A program made the translations under genes and the position numbers. DNA of 16,335 nucleotides, from contig CAZHDT010000014.1 in NCBI GenBank assembly GCA_964531505.1, positions 1 through 16,335 of the forward strand. The letters run 5' to 3'. Under the pieces are notes generated by a model that did no database searches, had not been told where the DNA came from, and saw nothing but the letters and a program-made list of their open reading frames with translations. Position 1 is the first letter of the stretch. Each line of letters opens with the position of its first letter. Below, piece by piece: positions 8,801-15,192 of the stretch. This DNA is from UBA6264 sp964531505 (GTDB lineage Bacteria > Patescibacteriota > Patescibacteriia > UBA2591 > UBA6264).

Positions 8801-8951
8801 TAACTACCTGGTTGGATAACTTCTGTGATAATTTTCCGTCTTCTTCAGAAACGGCTGTTACCGCTTTATAAATCGCTTCTGTAATTCTCTCTTGATTAAA
8901 TTTGACCAAACGGCCGTCTCTTTTCCTTACTTTATTTACTTTTTGTTTCAT
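5895..8951 (-). CDS. nrdD: Anaerobic (class III) ribonucleoside-triphosphate reductase, intein-containing
   Basis: The 1018-aa precursor becomes a 696-aa enzyme after removal of a 322-aa intein (residues 272-593). It reduces NTPs to dNTPs by glycyl radical chemistry under anoxic conditions. Residues 3-95 form an ATP-cone allosteric domain (KVRKRDGRLVKFNQERITEA). The catalytic barrel includes a conserved Cys in LGILAPYCVGW (C178) and the finger-loop pair MCCRLRL (C705-C706). The C-terminal zinc site has C964, H967, C977 and C980 (SICPNHGYL, FICPECQ), and the glycyl radical is G992 in SRIVGYLRP. The histidine in place of one zinc cysteine occurs in the family as I know it. nrdG follows 10 nt later. 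An inverted repeat lies upstream. No class I or II reductase is in the window. Confidence 0.96.
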   Translation of the reverse strand: MKQKVNKVRKRDGRLVKFNQERITEAIYKAVTAVSEEDGKLSQKLSNQVVKILNRRFDEKAPTVEEVQDLVEEVLIQADLVEVAKAYIIYREQRRKIREAMKVTSESISMVDQYLKEVDWEVKENANMTYSLQGLNNYISNTVTKKYWLEKVYPVEIREASKRGDFHIHDLGILAPYCVGWNLQDLLVKGFTGVSGKISSKPAKHLHSALGQLVNFFYTLQGEAAGAIAVSSFDTFLAPFIRYDHLTYKQVKQAIQEFMFNCNVPTRVGFQCLSEDTEILTKDGWKNYHQIKKESIIATFNIEKGFIEYLPVNNVFAKKYNGIMYNLKNRISDQLISPEHRVVRKMFNSNNYVLEKIEKVLKLNSPFIVPVGSEGNVLGNNRLNEDEVKLIAWLIAEGTMDKSGRGSGRVSIYQSKEKNLENYEEITSLCRSLKLEYTERIQKGLGVDCNVIRFDANSTRKILKYFNSSKNKGIKFVPENILKINTEDSKTFIKTYIKGDGHDDCKITTTEESIKDSLLHVIVNAGYGASVLIRHPDNKLSKKDRYIIRVIKHKDTYINEVKKVNYQGIIWCPNTDNETVVARRNGKIFITGNTPFTNVTLDLEPLKNLTKVPVIIGGENQKETYGDFQNEMDIFNQAFYEVIMDGDAKQRVFTFPIPTINITKNFNWENPKLKLMWEATAKYGINYFSNFINSDLDPEDIRSMCCRLRLNNKDLHHRGGGLFGSNPLTGSIGVVTINLPRIGYLCKNEEEFFKRLGQTMDLAKESLEIKRKALEGFTEKNLYPYSQFYLSEIKKMRGQYWANHFSTIGLVGMNETLLNFMNEKIISERGRIFAEKILDFMRSRLIGYQKETGNIYNLEATPAEGTSYRLAKIDKESYPDIITAGKDNPYYTNSTQLPVDYGEDLFQALENQDGLQIKYTGGTVFHAFLGERIYDSEVVKNLVKKVFNKFKLPYLTLTPTFSICPNHGYLPGEKFICPECQEETEVYSRIVGYLRPVKQWNEGKQEEYKQRVAFKIKE
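7173..8138 (-). mobile_element. Intein in NrdD with LAGLIDADG homing endonuclease
   Basis: The 322-residue insertion begins with Cys (CLSEDTEILTKDGW, splicing block A) and ends with Asn (RRNGKIFITGN, blocks F/G). It is followed by Thr as the +1 nucleophile, so splicing would rejoin GFQ to TPFTNVTLDL, a continuous NrdD motif. Block B is SPEH (His at intein residue 69). Two endonuclease motifs are present, LIAWLIAEG (acidic E at precursor residue 397) and FIKTYIKGDG (acidic D at 500), so the homing nuclease looks intact. The usual penultimate His is replaced by Gly (TGN), a known variant. No internal stop or frameshift is seen, so the insertion appears to be active and not decaying. Confidence 0.95.
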
Positions 8952-8975
8952 AGGGTTTCAATATCATAATAATAA

Positions 8976-9011
8976 AATTTATCACTATAAAATAATAAAA
9001 AGCGATAAATT
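8976..9011 (-). promoter_or_regulatory. Inverted repeat / possible operator and promoter upstream of nrdD
   Basis: The arms AATTTATCACT (8976-8986) and AGCGATAAATT (9001-9011) are inverted copies with one mismatch around a 14-nt AT spacer. On the minus strand the mismatch is a G-U pair, so a transcript could also form an 11-bp stem. A weak -35-like TTGAAT (about 9015-9010) overlaps the distal arm, with TATAGT about 19 nt downstream on the minus strand, so a protein bound to the dyad would cover this promoter. It does not match the NrdR box consensus as I know it. Confidence 0.4.
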
Positions 9012-9036
9012 CAACCTATTAATTAATCTATTTTTT

Positions 9037-9549
9037 TTAAATTAAAGATTTTATTTGCTTAAAAGCTTCAGGAATGAGCGGTAATAAAATCTTTCCAAAT
9101 CCAATTAAAGGAAGAGCGATATTGGAATTATTTAAAAGATTAACCCAATTATTTCCCAATGGAAATTTGGCGGAAAAATATAAAATCAAACCCAGAATTA
9201 ATCCCCCTTCAATTAAACCTAGAGTTGCGCCAGCTAAACGATTAATTGTTTTTAGAAAGGGAATAAAAGTTAAAAAATCAAAAATTTTATCAAGAACTTT
9301 TATTAAAAGGAGAATTATAAAACGAGCTAAAATAAAAACTAAAATAAATCCCAAAAGTCGCGATAAATTCAATTTATCGCCTAAAAGAGGAAGAATTTTC
9401 AAAGCAATAACATCATACCAACGGCTAGCGATGAATACCGCTAAAACTACGCTTAAAATGCCGCCTAGAGTCTGAATTAATCCATTCCAAAAACCAAACC
9501 AAGTAAACCCAATTAAAACTAACAATAAAATTAAATCAAAAAATGTCAT
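9037..9549 (-). CDS. CvpA-family integral membrane protein
   Basis: The 170-aa protein has four hydrophobic helices: about residues 4-22 (LILLLVLIGFTWFGFWNGL), 27-45, 64-87 and 106-128. Its opening (FDLILLLVLIGFTWFGFWNG followed by LIQTLGG) matches the CvpA family, named after the E. coli protein needed for colicin V production and linked to envelope homeostasis. The exact function is unknown. The second helix contains the typical small-residue pattern, and SRLLGFILVFILARFI is the conserved third helix. It sits 46 nt downstream of metG and 85 nt upstream of nrdD, so it is probably the last gene of the metG transcript. No SD is seen before its ATG. Confidence 0.85.
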   Translation of the reverse strand: MTFFDLILLLVLIGFTWFGFWNGLIQTLGGILSVVLAVFIASRWYDVIALKILPLLGDKLNLSRLLGFILVFILARFIILLLIKVLDKIFDFLTFIPFLKTINRLAGATLGLIEGGLILGLILYFSAKFPLGNNWVNLLNNSNIALPLIGFGKILLPLIPEAFKQIKSLI

Positions 9550-9595
9550 AATTATTTTTTTTGATTAAATTAAAATTAAAAATTATTTTAAAAGC

Positions 9596-11104
9596 TTAAA
9601 GTTGGGGAAATAATTGCTCGTTCTCAGAAATATTCTTAAACTTAATGTTTCCCCATTCTTGTCCTCGTTTTAAAGTTTTCTTTTTTTCTTTTCCTAAAAG
9701 CCCCAATGACTTAAAAATTTGGTCGCTTTTTTCCGGCATAAAAGATTGAGTTAGCCAAGCTAAATGGCGCTCTGACTCTAAAAGATTAAAAAGCAATTTT
9801 CTACTCTCTCCTTTATTATTACTCTTAATTATTTCCCACGGTTTTTTTAAATCAATATATTTATCACAAAACCTTACTAATTCATTAATATTTAAAATCG
9901 CTGTTTCAAATCTCAATTCTTCAAGCGCTTTTTCATATTTTTCCCAGATCTCCTTTATTTTTTCTTGAAAACCATCATTATTCTCTTCAAAAAAATACTC
10001 TTTGTTTTGAGTATCTTTAGAAACTAAAGATAAAATTCGGCTTAATAAGTTTCCTAAACCATGAGATAAATCAGTTTGGTATTTATCATAAAATTTTGAT
10101 TCTGAGATATCACCATCTTGGCCAAAAGGATAAGCGGATAATATCAACCAACGAAGGGCATCTGACCCAAAAACAATCGCTAATTCTTCCGGGTCAAGAA
10201 TGTTGCCTAAAGATTTGCTCATTTTTTGACCACCAATGGTAAAAAATCCATGGGCAAAAAGTTTTTTAGGCAAAGGGACATCCAAGCTTAATAAAATAGC
10301 CGGCCAAATAACAGCATGAAATCTTAAAATATCCTTTCCAATTAATTGAATATCTGGGGGCCAAAAATCCGGTAGTTTGCTTTCTCCATCCCAACCAATC
10401 CCTGAAAAATAATTTATCAAAGCGTCAATCCAAACATAAATGGTTTGATTTTTGTCCCAGGAGAGAGGAATTCCCCATTCTACTTTTTCTCGAGAAATAG
10501 CTAAATCTTCAAGCTTTTCAGTAGTTAAAAAACCCAAAACTTCATTTTTTCTCTCTATTGGACCAATTAACCATTGATCTTTTTTAATTAAATCAATTAA
10601 AGTATCTTGAAAAGAAGAAAGCTTAAAAAAATAACACTTTTCAGAAATAGAAACGGTTTGTTTTTGATGCATTGGACATTTCCCCTTATCCAATTCTTTA
10701 ACCGTATAATATCTTTCGCAATCAATGCAATAAAGGCCCTGATATTCTCCCTGATAAATTAATCCTTTTTCTTTTAATTTATCTAAAATCCGGGAAACTA
10801 ATTTTTCGTGATCCGAATCAGTCGTCCTAACAAATTTATCATAAGAAATTTGTAAAGTGTCCCAAACGGTTTCATATTTGCCAGCATTTTGGTCACAGAA
10901 TTCCTTTGGATTTAAATTATTTTCCCGCGCCGTTTGGGCAATTTTTTCTCCGTGCTCGTCAGTACCGGTCAAAAAAAATGTTTTTTTTTCTTTCATTCTT
11001 GACCAGCGCGCTAAAACATCAGCGGCTAAAGTAGTATAAGCGCCACCCAAATGAGGTTTAGCATTAACATAATAAATTGGGGTGGTAATATAAAATTTTG
11101 ACAT
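9596..11104 (-). CDS. metG: Methionyl-tRNA synthetase
   Basis: The product is a 502-aa class I synthetase that charges tRNA-Met and initiator tRNA. The HIGH-type motif is PHLGG (residues 17-21), and LTGTDEHGEKIAQTA follows. The zinc knuckle has C126, C129, C143 and H146 (LYCIDCE, GKCPMHQ), the KMSKS loop is at 294-298, and TIYVWIDALINYFSG is the usual core motif. The C-terminal EMAP/tRNA-binding domain of the long E. coli form is absent, as in many short bacterial MetRS. The frame continues 4 codons up to a TTG at 11116, but the ATG at 11104-11102 (MSKFYITTPIYY) matches the family start, with only a weak GAAAG before it. rsmI ends 17 nt upstream, indicating an operon. Confidence 0.96.
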   Translation of the reverse strand: MSKFYITTPIYYVNAKPHLGGAYTTLAADVLARWSRMKEKKTFFLTGTDEHGEKIAQTARENNLNPKEFCDQNAGKYETVWDTLQISYDKFVRTTDSDHEKLVSRILDKLKEKGLIYQGEYQGLYCIDCERYYTVKELDKGKCPMHQKQTVSISEKCYFFKLSSFQDTLIDLIKKDQWLIGPIERKNEVLGFLTTEKLEDLAISREKVEWGIPLSWDKNQTIYVWIDALINYFSGIGWDGESKLPDFWPPDIQLIGKDILRFHAVIWPAILLSLDVPLPKKLFAHGFFTIGGQKMSKSLGNILDPEELAIVFGSDALRWLILSAYPFGQDGDISESKFYDKYQTDLSHGLGNLLSRILSLVSKDTQNKEYFFEENNDGFQEKIKEIWEKYEKALEELRFETAILNINELVRFCDKYIDLKKPWEIIKSNNKGESRKLLFNLLESERHLAWLTQSFMPEKSDQIFKSLGLLGKEKKKTLKRGQEWGNIKFKNISENEQLFPQL

Positions 11105-11121
11105 TTTTTCTTTCAAATTAG

Positions 11122-11799
11122 TTAAGTAATTATAACTACAAATTCTCCTCTAAATTCTTTTTGATTAATTTTTTTTATAATTTCTTCCACTTTCCCGCGA
11201 TAAATTGTTTCAAATTTTTTAGTCAACTCCCTTCCAATAAAAATTCTTCGATTTTTTAATTTAGGAAAATTATTCAATTCTGTCAATGTTTTAAAAATTC
11301 GATAAGGAGATTCGTAAAAAACCGAAGTGCTTTTATTTTTTTCGATTTCTTGAAAAATTTTATTCCGGCCTTTTTTTTGCGGCAAAAAACCCCAAAAAAG
11401 GAATTTGTCGGATGGGAAACCTGAGATACTCAACGCGGCTGTTAATGCGGCTGGACCAGGAATGGGAATAATCTTAAAATCAGGTTCTTTATCTAATAAA
11501 AATTCTATTAATTTATTTCCCGGATCAGAGATGCCTGGCGTTCCCGCATCTGAGACTAAAGCCAAATCACGATTTTGTTTCAATATTTGAAAAATCTTTT
11601 CTTGTTTTTTATTTTTAGAGTGCTGATGGTAGCTTAATAAGGGAGTTTTAATTTGATAATGCTGACAAAGTTTTTGAGTTTGGCGGGTGTCTTCGCAAAG
11701 AATAAGATTAACATTTTTCAAAGTTTCTACAGCGCGAAAAGTAATGTCTTCCAAATTGCCAATCGGAGTCGCGACAATATAAAGTTTCCCCAATTCCAT
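11122..11799 (-). CDS. rsmI: 16S rRNA (cytidine-1402-2'-O)-methyltransferase
   Basis: RsmI uses S-adenosylmethionine to 2'-O-methylate C1402 in the decoding centre of 16S rRNA. The protein opens with LYIVATPIGNLEDITFRAVE, the tetrapyrrole-methylase fold start typical of RsmI, and carries LCEDTRQTQKL and the cofactor loop ALVSDAGTPGISDPG. FIPGPAA-like IPGPAALTAAL and FWGFLPQKKGR follow. At 225 aa it lacks the roughly 50-60 residue C-terminal helical extension of the longer E. coli (286 aa) and B. subtilis forms. It ends cleanly after FRGEFVVIIT, so this is a short version and not a broken gene. It lies 9 nt after the 452-aa membrane protein gene and 17 nt before metG. Confidence 0.94.
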   Translation of the reverse strand: MELGKLYIVATPIGNLEDITFRAVETLKNVNLILCEDTRQTQKLCQHYQIKTPLLSYHQHSKNKKQEKIFQILKQNRDLALVSDAGTPGISDPGNKLIEFLLDKEPDFKIIPIPGPAALTAALSISGFPSDKFLFWGFLPQKKGRNKIFQEIEKNKSTSVFYESPYRIFKTLTELNNFPKLKNRRIFIGRELTKKFETIYRGKVEEIIKKINQKEFRGEFVVIIT

Positions 11800-11808
11800 A
11801 ATTAAAAA

Positions 11809-13167
11809 TTATTTTATTGGCAAAGCAAATGGCGGTTCACCTCTTTTACTGCCAGTTTTTTTAATTAAAGGCACTCGACCCGTAATAACCGGAAAATGAT
11901 AAAGGGTTGCCAATTCTTCGATGTTTAAAATATTCTTTTTTTTATTCCCTCCAATTTTAATAGCTAAAAATTTGGCCAAATTAGTTAGAATTCTTCCCAT
12001 ACCTTTGGGTTTAATCTGCCAATAAAGACTTCTCTTTTTATAAGCTTTTAAAATGGATTCTTTAGATGATTCTGTTTTCTGCGGACGTTTTAAAGAATCA
12101 AAAACCTTTTTTTCTATTTCAATACCATTTAAATCCAAGGTATTTATTGCGTTAAAAGCCCCTAAAATACCAATTACCCCGCGGTCCTTAGAAAAAATTT
12201 CCTTTTTAGCCAAATAAATCACCCTGATTCTTGTTTCAAAAGCAATTTTAGAAATTTTCTTTTGGATTGCTTCTATTATTTTATGGTTTTCAGGAGAAAC
12301 TGGCTTTTTTTCCTTTTTATCTACTTCTCCGCTGGGATTAAAAAAACCAAAAATATCTAAAAAAAGATCGCCGATAATCTGGCTAATTTTAACAGGAATT
12401 TTTAAAGTTTTATCAAATAAATTATCCGAAGAATCTGATTTTTCCCCGGAAATTGATTTAATCAACGAACTTCCCTCTTTTTTTAAAGCTGAACCGGCAG
12501 GTCGAATAATAAATTGAATCCAAGTTTGTTCCCCAGGAAGAAGCTTTCCTAAAATTTCCAATAACCCAGTCATTGGGTCTTTTAATTCTTTACTTAACCC
12601 GTGCTCAAAATCAGGATAAGTTCTAATGGGAAGCGGATTTTTATTATAGAGTCCCAAATCAGCGCCCCATAAATCATCTTCCTTATCCGGAAATTCTTCC
12701 GGGCTTCCCAAAGTATAATCTTCTGACTCTGAAATTTCCACTCCTGGATAAATGGCATAAATTGACGCTTCAATCATATCGCGGTAATGGACTGGCGCGT
12801 AAATAAGATATTCAATTTGACCATTTTTACTGATTATTTCCAAAGAAATATCTAATTGAGATACCCCTTGAATGTTTTTTTCAAACCAGGTTGGATTTAC
12901 TTTTATTGCCGCTAAATTGGCGAAAAATCTTTCAACCGCCTCCGGACCCTGCTCATTGTCCCGAGGCACATTAATGGAAAGAAGGATGTATTGCTGTTCA
13001 GCTAAAAATATATCTTTGGCATAACTAACTCGGCTCTGCCAAATTATTTTAATAATCCAATAAATAAAAAATAAAAAAAATAGATAAATAAAAAGCTGGC
13101 GGAATAATAAAAGAAAATTTCCACCAACTAAAGAAGTTAAAAAGCTAAAATCAATAAAAATATCCAT
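11809..13167 (-). CDS. Membrane-anchored conserved CPR-type protein, possible ATPase-less T4SS/DUF87 N-terminal module
   Basis: The 452-aa product has one hydrophobic segment at residues 17-43 (a single helix or tight hairpin) and then a large cytosolic region. YILLSINVPRDNEQGPEAVE (about 60-79), followed by RFFANLAAI, resembles the N-terminal module I associate with CPR proteins carrying a DUF87/VirB4-like ATPase. The last 40 residues (ELATLYHFPVITGRVPLI, then GEPPFALP) resemble the linker that precedes the ATPase in those proteins. No Walker A motif is present and the protein stops at the linker, so the module is free-standing here. Its true function is unknown to me and the family link is from memory. 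It has its own extended -10 promoter and leads the rsmI-metG group. Confidence 0.6.
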   Translation of the reverse strand: MDIFIDFSFLTSLVGGNFLLLFRQLFIYLFFLFFIYWIIKIIWQSRVSYAKDIFLAEQQYILLSINVPRDNEQGPEAVERFFANLAAIKVNPTWFEKNIQGVSQLDISLEIISKNGQIEYLIYAPVHYRDMIEASIYAIYPGVEISESEDYTLGSPEEFPDKEDDLWGADLGLYNKNPLPIRTYPDFEHGLSKELKDPMTGLLEILGKLLPGEQTWIQFIIRPAGSALKKEGSSLIKSISGEKSDSSDNLFDKTLKIPVKISQIIGDLFLDIFGFFNPSGEVDKKEKKPVSPENHKIIEAIQKKISKIAFETRIRVIYLAKKEIFSKDRGVIGILGAFNAINTLDLNGIEIEKKVFDSLKRPQKTESSKESILKAYKKRSLYWQIKPKGMGRILTNLAKFLAIKIGGNKKKNILNIEELATLYHFPVITGRVPLIKKTGSKRGEPPFALPIK

Positions 13168-13193
13168 ATTCGATGCCGTTATTATTTTTTATT

Positions 13194-13222
13194 ATTATAG
13201 CATGATGAAAATTAAATTACAA
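13194..13222 (-). promoter_or_regulatory. Extended -10 promoter for the 452-aa protein, rsmI and metG
   Basis: On the minus strand TTGTAA (13222-13217) and TATAAT (13199-13194) are separated by exactly 17 nt, with TGC directly before TATAAT (an extended -10). The -35 overlaps the dnaJ stop codon. Transcription would start about 20 nt before the ATG at 13167. No SD is visible in the short leader. Confidence 0.65.
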
Positions 13223-14389
13223 ACCTTCCTTTTTTAGGTCTTCCAAAATATTTTTTTGCTTGCGAGTTATTTTTTTAGGAATATTTATTATTATCTTTAC
13301 CAAGTGGTCTCCTCTTTTTTGGGAGCGATCAAAAAAATGGCTTTCTGAATTAAGATAAGGGATTCCTTTGTTTCTTAACCTAAATTCCTGGTCAGAAGAA
13401 GTTCCGCTGGGAATTTTTAATTTAACTAAACCATCAACCGTCTTAACTTCTATTTGATCGCCAATTACCGCCTGAGAAATAGAAATTTTCTTTTTAGAAA
13501 AAATATCTCTTCCCTGACGACGAAAATCAGGATGAGCCTTGATTAAAATATGCGCGTATAAATCGCCAGCGGTAGCTCCTTTCAATCCCGCATTTCCCTG
13601 ACCACTTAATTTAATAATTTGGCCATGGTCGATCCCCGCTGGAATTTTTATTTTTAAAGATGTTTCTTTTTGAATTCTTCCTGTTCCCCGGCAAGAATGG
13701 CATTGTTTTTCTGGAATTTCTCCTTGCCCCTGACAAGTGGGACAAACCTGAGAAGTTTGAAAAGTGCCGAAAAATGTGGATTGGGACGAAATTATTTTTC
13801 CTTGTCCTCGGCAAGTAGAACATTTTCTAAATTTACTCCCCGGTTCTATTCCCTTTCCCTGACAATCAGAACAATCTTGATAACGGTTTAAAAATATTTC
13901 TTTTTCTTTGCCAAATATCGCTTCCATAAACTCAATTTCTAATTTTATTTCCAAATCCTCCCCTTTTGTAAAACGAGATTTTCTTTTCCTATTTGTATTA
14001 TCTCCGCTTCTAAAGGAAGATCCTCCACCCATGGAAAAAATATCGCTAAAAATATCGCCTAAATTGCCGAAATTAAAATTTTCAAAATCATTTTCTTTTG
14101 CATTTCCTCGCATTGCATCTGCCCAACTTGCCCAATCCCGAAAACCCTCAAAACCCTCAAAACCACCTTGAGCTTGAGCTTTTTCAAAAGACGGCCCATA
14201 TTGATCATACATTTTTCTTTTTTCCTGGTCAGAGAGTGTTTGATATGCTTCGTTTACTTCTTTAAATTTTTGAGCATCGCCTCCCTTTTTATCGGGATGA
14301 TATTTTTGAGCTAAACGACGAAAAGCTTTTTTAATTTCTTCGGGAGAGGATTTTTTATCCAACCCTAAAACTTCATAATAATCTGCCAT
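13217..14389 (-). CDS. dnaJ: Chaperone protein DnaJ (type I Hsp40)
   Basis: DnaJ delivers unfolded clients to DnaK and stimulates its ATPase. The 390-aa protein has the full type I layout. A J domain with HPD at residues 31-33 comes first. A Gly/Phe-rich region (about 75-128) follows, which contains a short FEGFEGF repeat encoded by 9-bp units at 14141-14164. Then come four zinc motifs CxxCxGxG starting at C173, C190, C216 and C230, and the C-terminal client-binding domains end near KKITRKQKNILEDL. grpE and dnaK are not adjacent. A good sigma-70-type promoter lies just upstream, so dnaJ is transcribed apart from the tRNA cluster. The ATG at 14389 is right for the family (MADYYEVLGLDKKSS), but no SD precedes it. 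Confidence 0.97.
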   Translation of the reverse strand: MADYYEVLGLDKKSSPEEIKKAFRRLAQKYHPDKKGGDAQKFKEVNEAYQTLSDQEKRKMYDQYGPSFEKAQAQGGFEGFEGFRDWASWADAMRGNAKENDFENFNFGNLGDIFSDIFSMGGGSSFRSGDNTNRKRKSRFTKGEDLEIKLEIEFMEAIFGKEKEIFLNRYQDCSDCQGKGIEPGSKFRKCSTCRGQGKIISSQSTFFGTFQTSQVCPTCQGQGEIPEKQCHSCRGTGRIQKETSLKIKIPAGIDHGQIIKLSGQGNAGLKGATAGDLYAHILIKAHPDFRRQGRDIFSKKKISISQAVIGDQIEVKTVDGLVKLKIPSGTSSDQEFRLRNKGIPYLNSESHFFDRSQKRGDHLVKIIINIPKKITRKQKNILEDLKKEGL

Positions 14390-14431
14390 ATATAAAAATA
14401 ATTTAAAAAATTATTCAGTTTGGTAAAAATA

Positions 14432-14460
14432 ATTATAATATTTTATTAAAACTTAGTAAA
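14432..14460 (-). promoter_or_regulatory. Promoter for dnaJ
   Basis: On the minus strand TTTACT (14460-14455) and TATAAT (14437-14432) lie 17 nt apart. The expected start site is about 36 nt before the dnaJ ATG. No CIRCE-type inverted repeat (HrcA operator) is seen around it, so heat-shock control by HrcA is not supported here. Confidence 0.6.
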
Positions 14461-14529
14461 CCCTAAATTAAAGCTAACGATAAAACTATTTTTCCCTCAA
14501 ATAATTATTCAGAAATCCTTTTTAGAAAT

Positions 14530-14536
14530 AAAAAAA
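14530..14536 (-). terminator. T-run directly after tRNA-Trp, possible terminator
   Basis: The minus-strand transcript has seven U residues immediately after the tRNA-Trp discriminator base. The tRNA acceptor/T-arm stems followed by U7 could end transcription, and they could also simply be processed. dnaJ downstream has its own promoter, which fits a transcript end here. Confidence 0.35.
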
Positions 14537-14607
14537 CGGGTCCACCAGGATTCGAACCTGGAACTTTGGTTTTGGAGACCAAAATTATACCATTTAACTA
14601 TAGACCC
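14537..14607 (-). tRNA. tRNA-Trp (CCA)
   Basis: The 71-nt gene has a 7-bp acceptor stem (GGGTCTA with TGGACCC, one G-T pair), an anticodon stem TTGGT/ACCAA with loop CTCCAAA (anticodon CCA), and a T arm CCAGGTTCGAATCCTGG. The discriminator base is G. The terminal CCA is not encoded, so a CCA-adding enzyme is needed. It begins 3 nt after the rpmG stop codon. The CCA-only anticodon reads UGG, in line with UGA being a stop. Confidence 0.96.
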
Positions 14608-14610
14608 ATT

Positions 14611-14769
14611 TTACTTTGTTTCTTTATGAAGAGTGTGCCTTCGACACCATTGACAATATTTTTTTAATTCTAAACGATCAGGAAGTTTTTTCTTATTTTT
14701 ATGGCTATAATAATTTATACGATGACATTCAGGACACTCTAATTTTATCAATTTTTCTTTTGTAGGCAT
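14611..14769 (-). CDS. rpmG: 50S ribosomal protein L33
   Basis: The 52-aa product begins MPTKEKLIKLECPECHRINY and ends RRHTLHKETK. It has the zinc-ribbon cysteines C12, C15, C39 and C42 (CPEC and CQWC), so it is the zinc-binding (C+) form of L33, a small protein of the large ribosomal subunit near the E site. NKKKLPDRLELKKYC is the characteristic L33 middle. It lies between tRNA-Thr(UGU) and tRNA-Trp, a conserved bacterial context (rpmG-trpT). An AT-rich leader with a 14-bp tandem repeat carrying two TATAAT hexamers lies upstream. No SD is visible before the ATG at 14769. Confidence 0.95.
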   Translation of the reverse strand: MPTKEKLIKLECPECHRINYYSHKNKKKLPDRLELKKYCQWCRRHTLHKETK

Positions 14770-14794
14770 ATATTTTATTTATTTTTATTACTAT

Positions 14795-14822
14795 ATTATA
14801 TTATCTTAATTATATTATCTTA
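14795..14822 (-). repeat. Perfect 14-bp tandem repeat with two -10-like hexamers, upstream of rpmG
   Basis: ATTATATTATCTTA occurs twice without a gap (14795-14808 and 14809-14822). Read on the minus strand, each copy contains TATAAT (14800-14795 and 14814-14809), suggesting two staggered -10 elements for rpmG, 26-31 nt or more before its start codon. I see no convincing -35 for either. Confidence 0.55.
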
Positions 14823-14890
14823 TTTTTAAGATTTAATAATTTAAAAGATGGAAAAAATGAACTTGAATAATTATTTACTATTGCCGGTCA

Positions 14891-14966
14891 TGGAGCCATC
14901 CGTCGGACTTGAACCGACAACCTACTGTTTACAAAACAGTTGCTCTGCCAATTGAGCTAGGATGGC
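14891..14966 (-). tRNA. tRNA-Thr (UGU), CCA encoded
   Basis: The acceptor stem GCCATCC/GGATGGC, D arm, anticodon stem ACTGT/ACAGT with loop TTTGTAA (anticodon TGT) and T arm GTCGGTTCAAGTCCGAC are all intact. The discriminator T is followed by an encoded CCA, unlike the other three tRNAs in this cluster. The flanks TTGCCGG (14881-14887) and CCGGCAA (14966-14972) are complementary and could form a stem enclosing the tRNA in the precursor. Confidence 0.96.
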
Positions 14967-15019
14967 CGGCAAAACAGGCGCTCCTAAATCTCATAATAAA
15001 ACTATTAAGAGTTTAAAAA

Positions 15020-15102
15020 TGGGTGGGGCAGGATTCGAACCTGCGAAGGCCGAGACCATTAGATTTACAGTCTAACGCATTTGACCGCTTTGCTACCCAC
15101 CC
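15020..15102 (-). tRNA. tRNA-Tyr (GUA)
   Basis: The 83-nt gene has acceptor stem GGGTGGG/CCCACCC with discriminator A, anticodon stem TTAGA/TCTAA with loop CTGTAAA (anticodon GTA), a long variable arm (TGGTCTCGGCCTTC, class II as expected for bacterial Tyr) and T arm GCAGGTTCGAATCCTGC. CCA is not encoded. Only 4 nt separate it from tRNA-Thr(GGU). Confidence 0.96.
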
Positions 15103-15106
15103 AAAA

Positions 15107-15179
15107 AGCCCAGAGGCGGACTTGAACCGCCAACCTTTTGCTTACCATGCAAATGCTCTACCAATTGAGCTATCTGGGC
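15107..15179 (-). tRNA. tRNA-Thr (GGU)
   Basis: The acceptor stem is GCCCAGA/TCTGGGC, the anticodon stem TTTGC/GCAAA with loop ATGGTAA (anticodon GGT), and the T arm GGCGGTTCAAGTCCGCC. The discriminator is T and CCA is not encoded. It is the first tRNA of the cluster and lies 34 nt after the 100-aa membrane protein gene. Confidence 0.96.
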
Positions 15180-15192
15180 ATTTTAAAATAAA

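Noticed and set aside
9074..9475. 133-codon plus-strand ORF
   Set aside because: It lies entirely antisense to the CvpA-family gene, whose four-helix membrane pattern is convincing; the plus frame is a Lys/Arg/Pro-rich shadow.
13908..14171. Plus-strand ORF and other overlapping frames inside dnaJ
   Set aside because: All are shadows of dnaJ, which has a complete type I domain layout on the minus strand.
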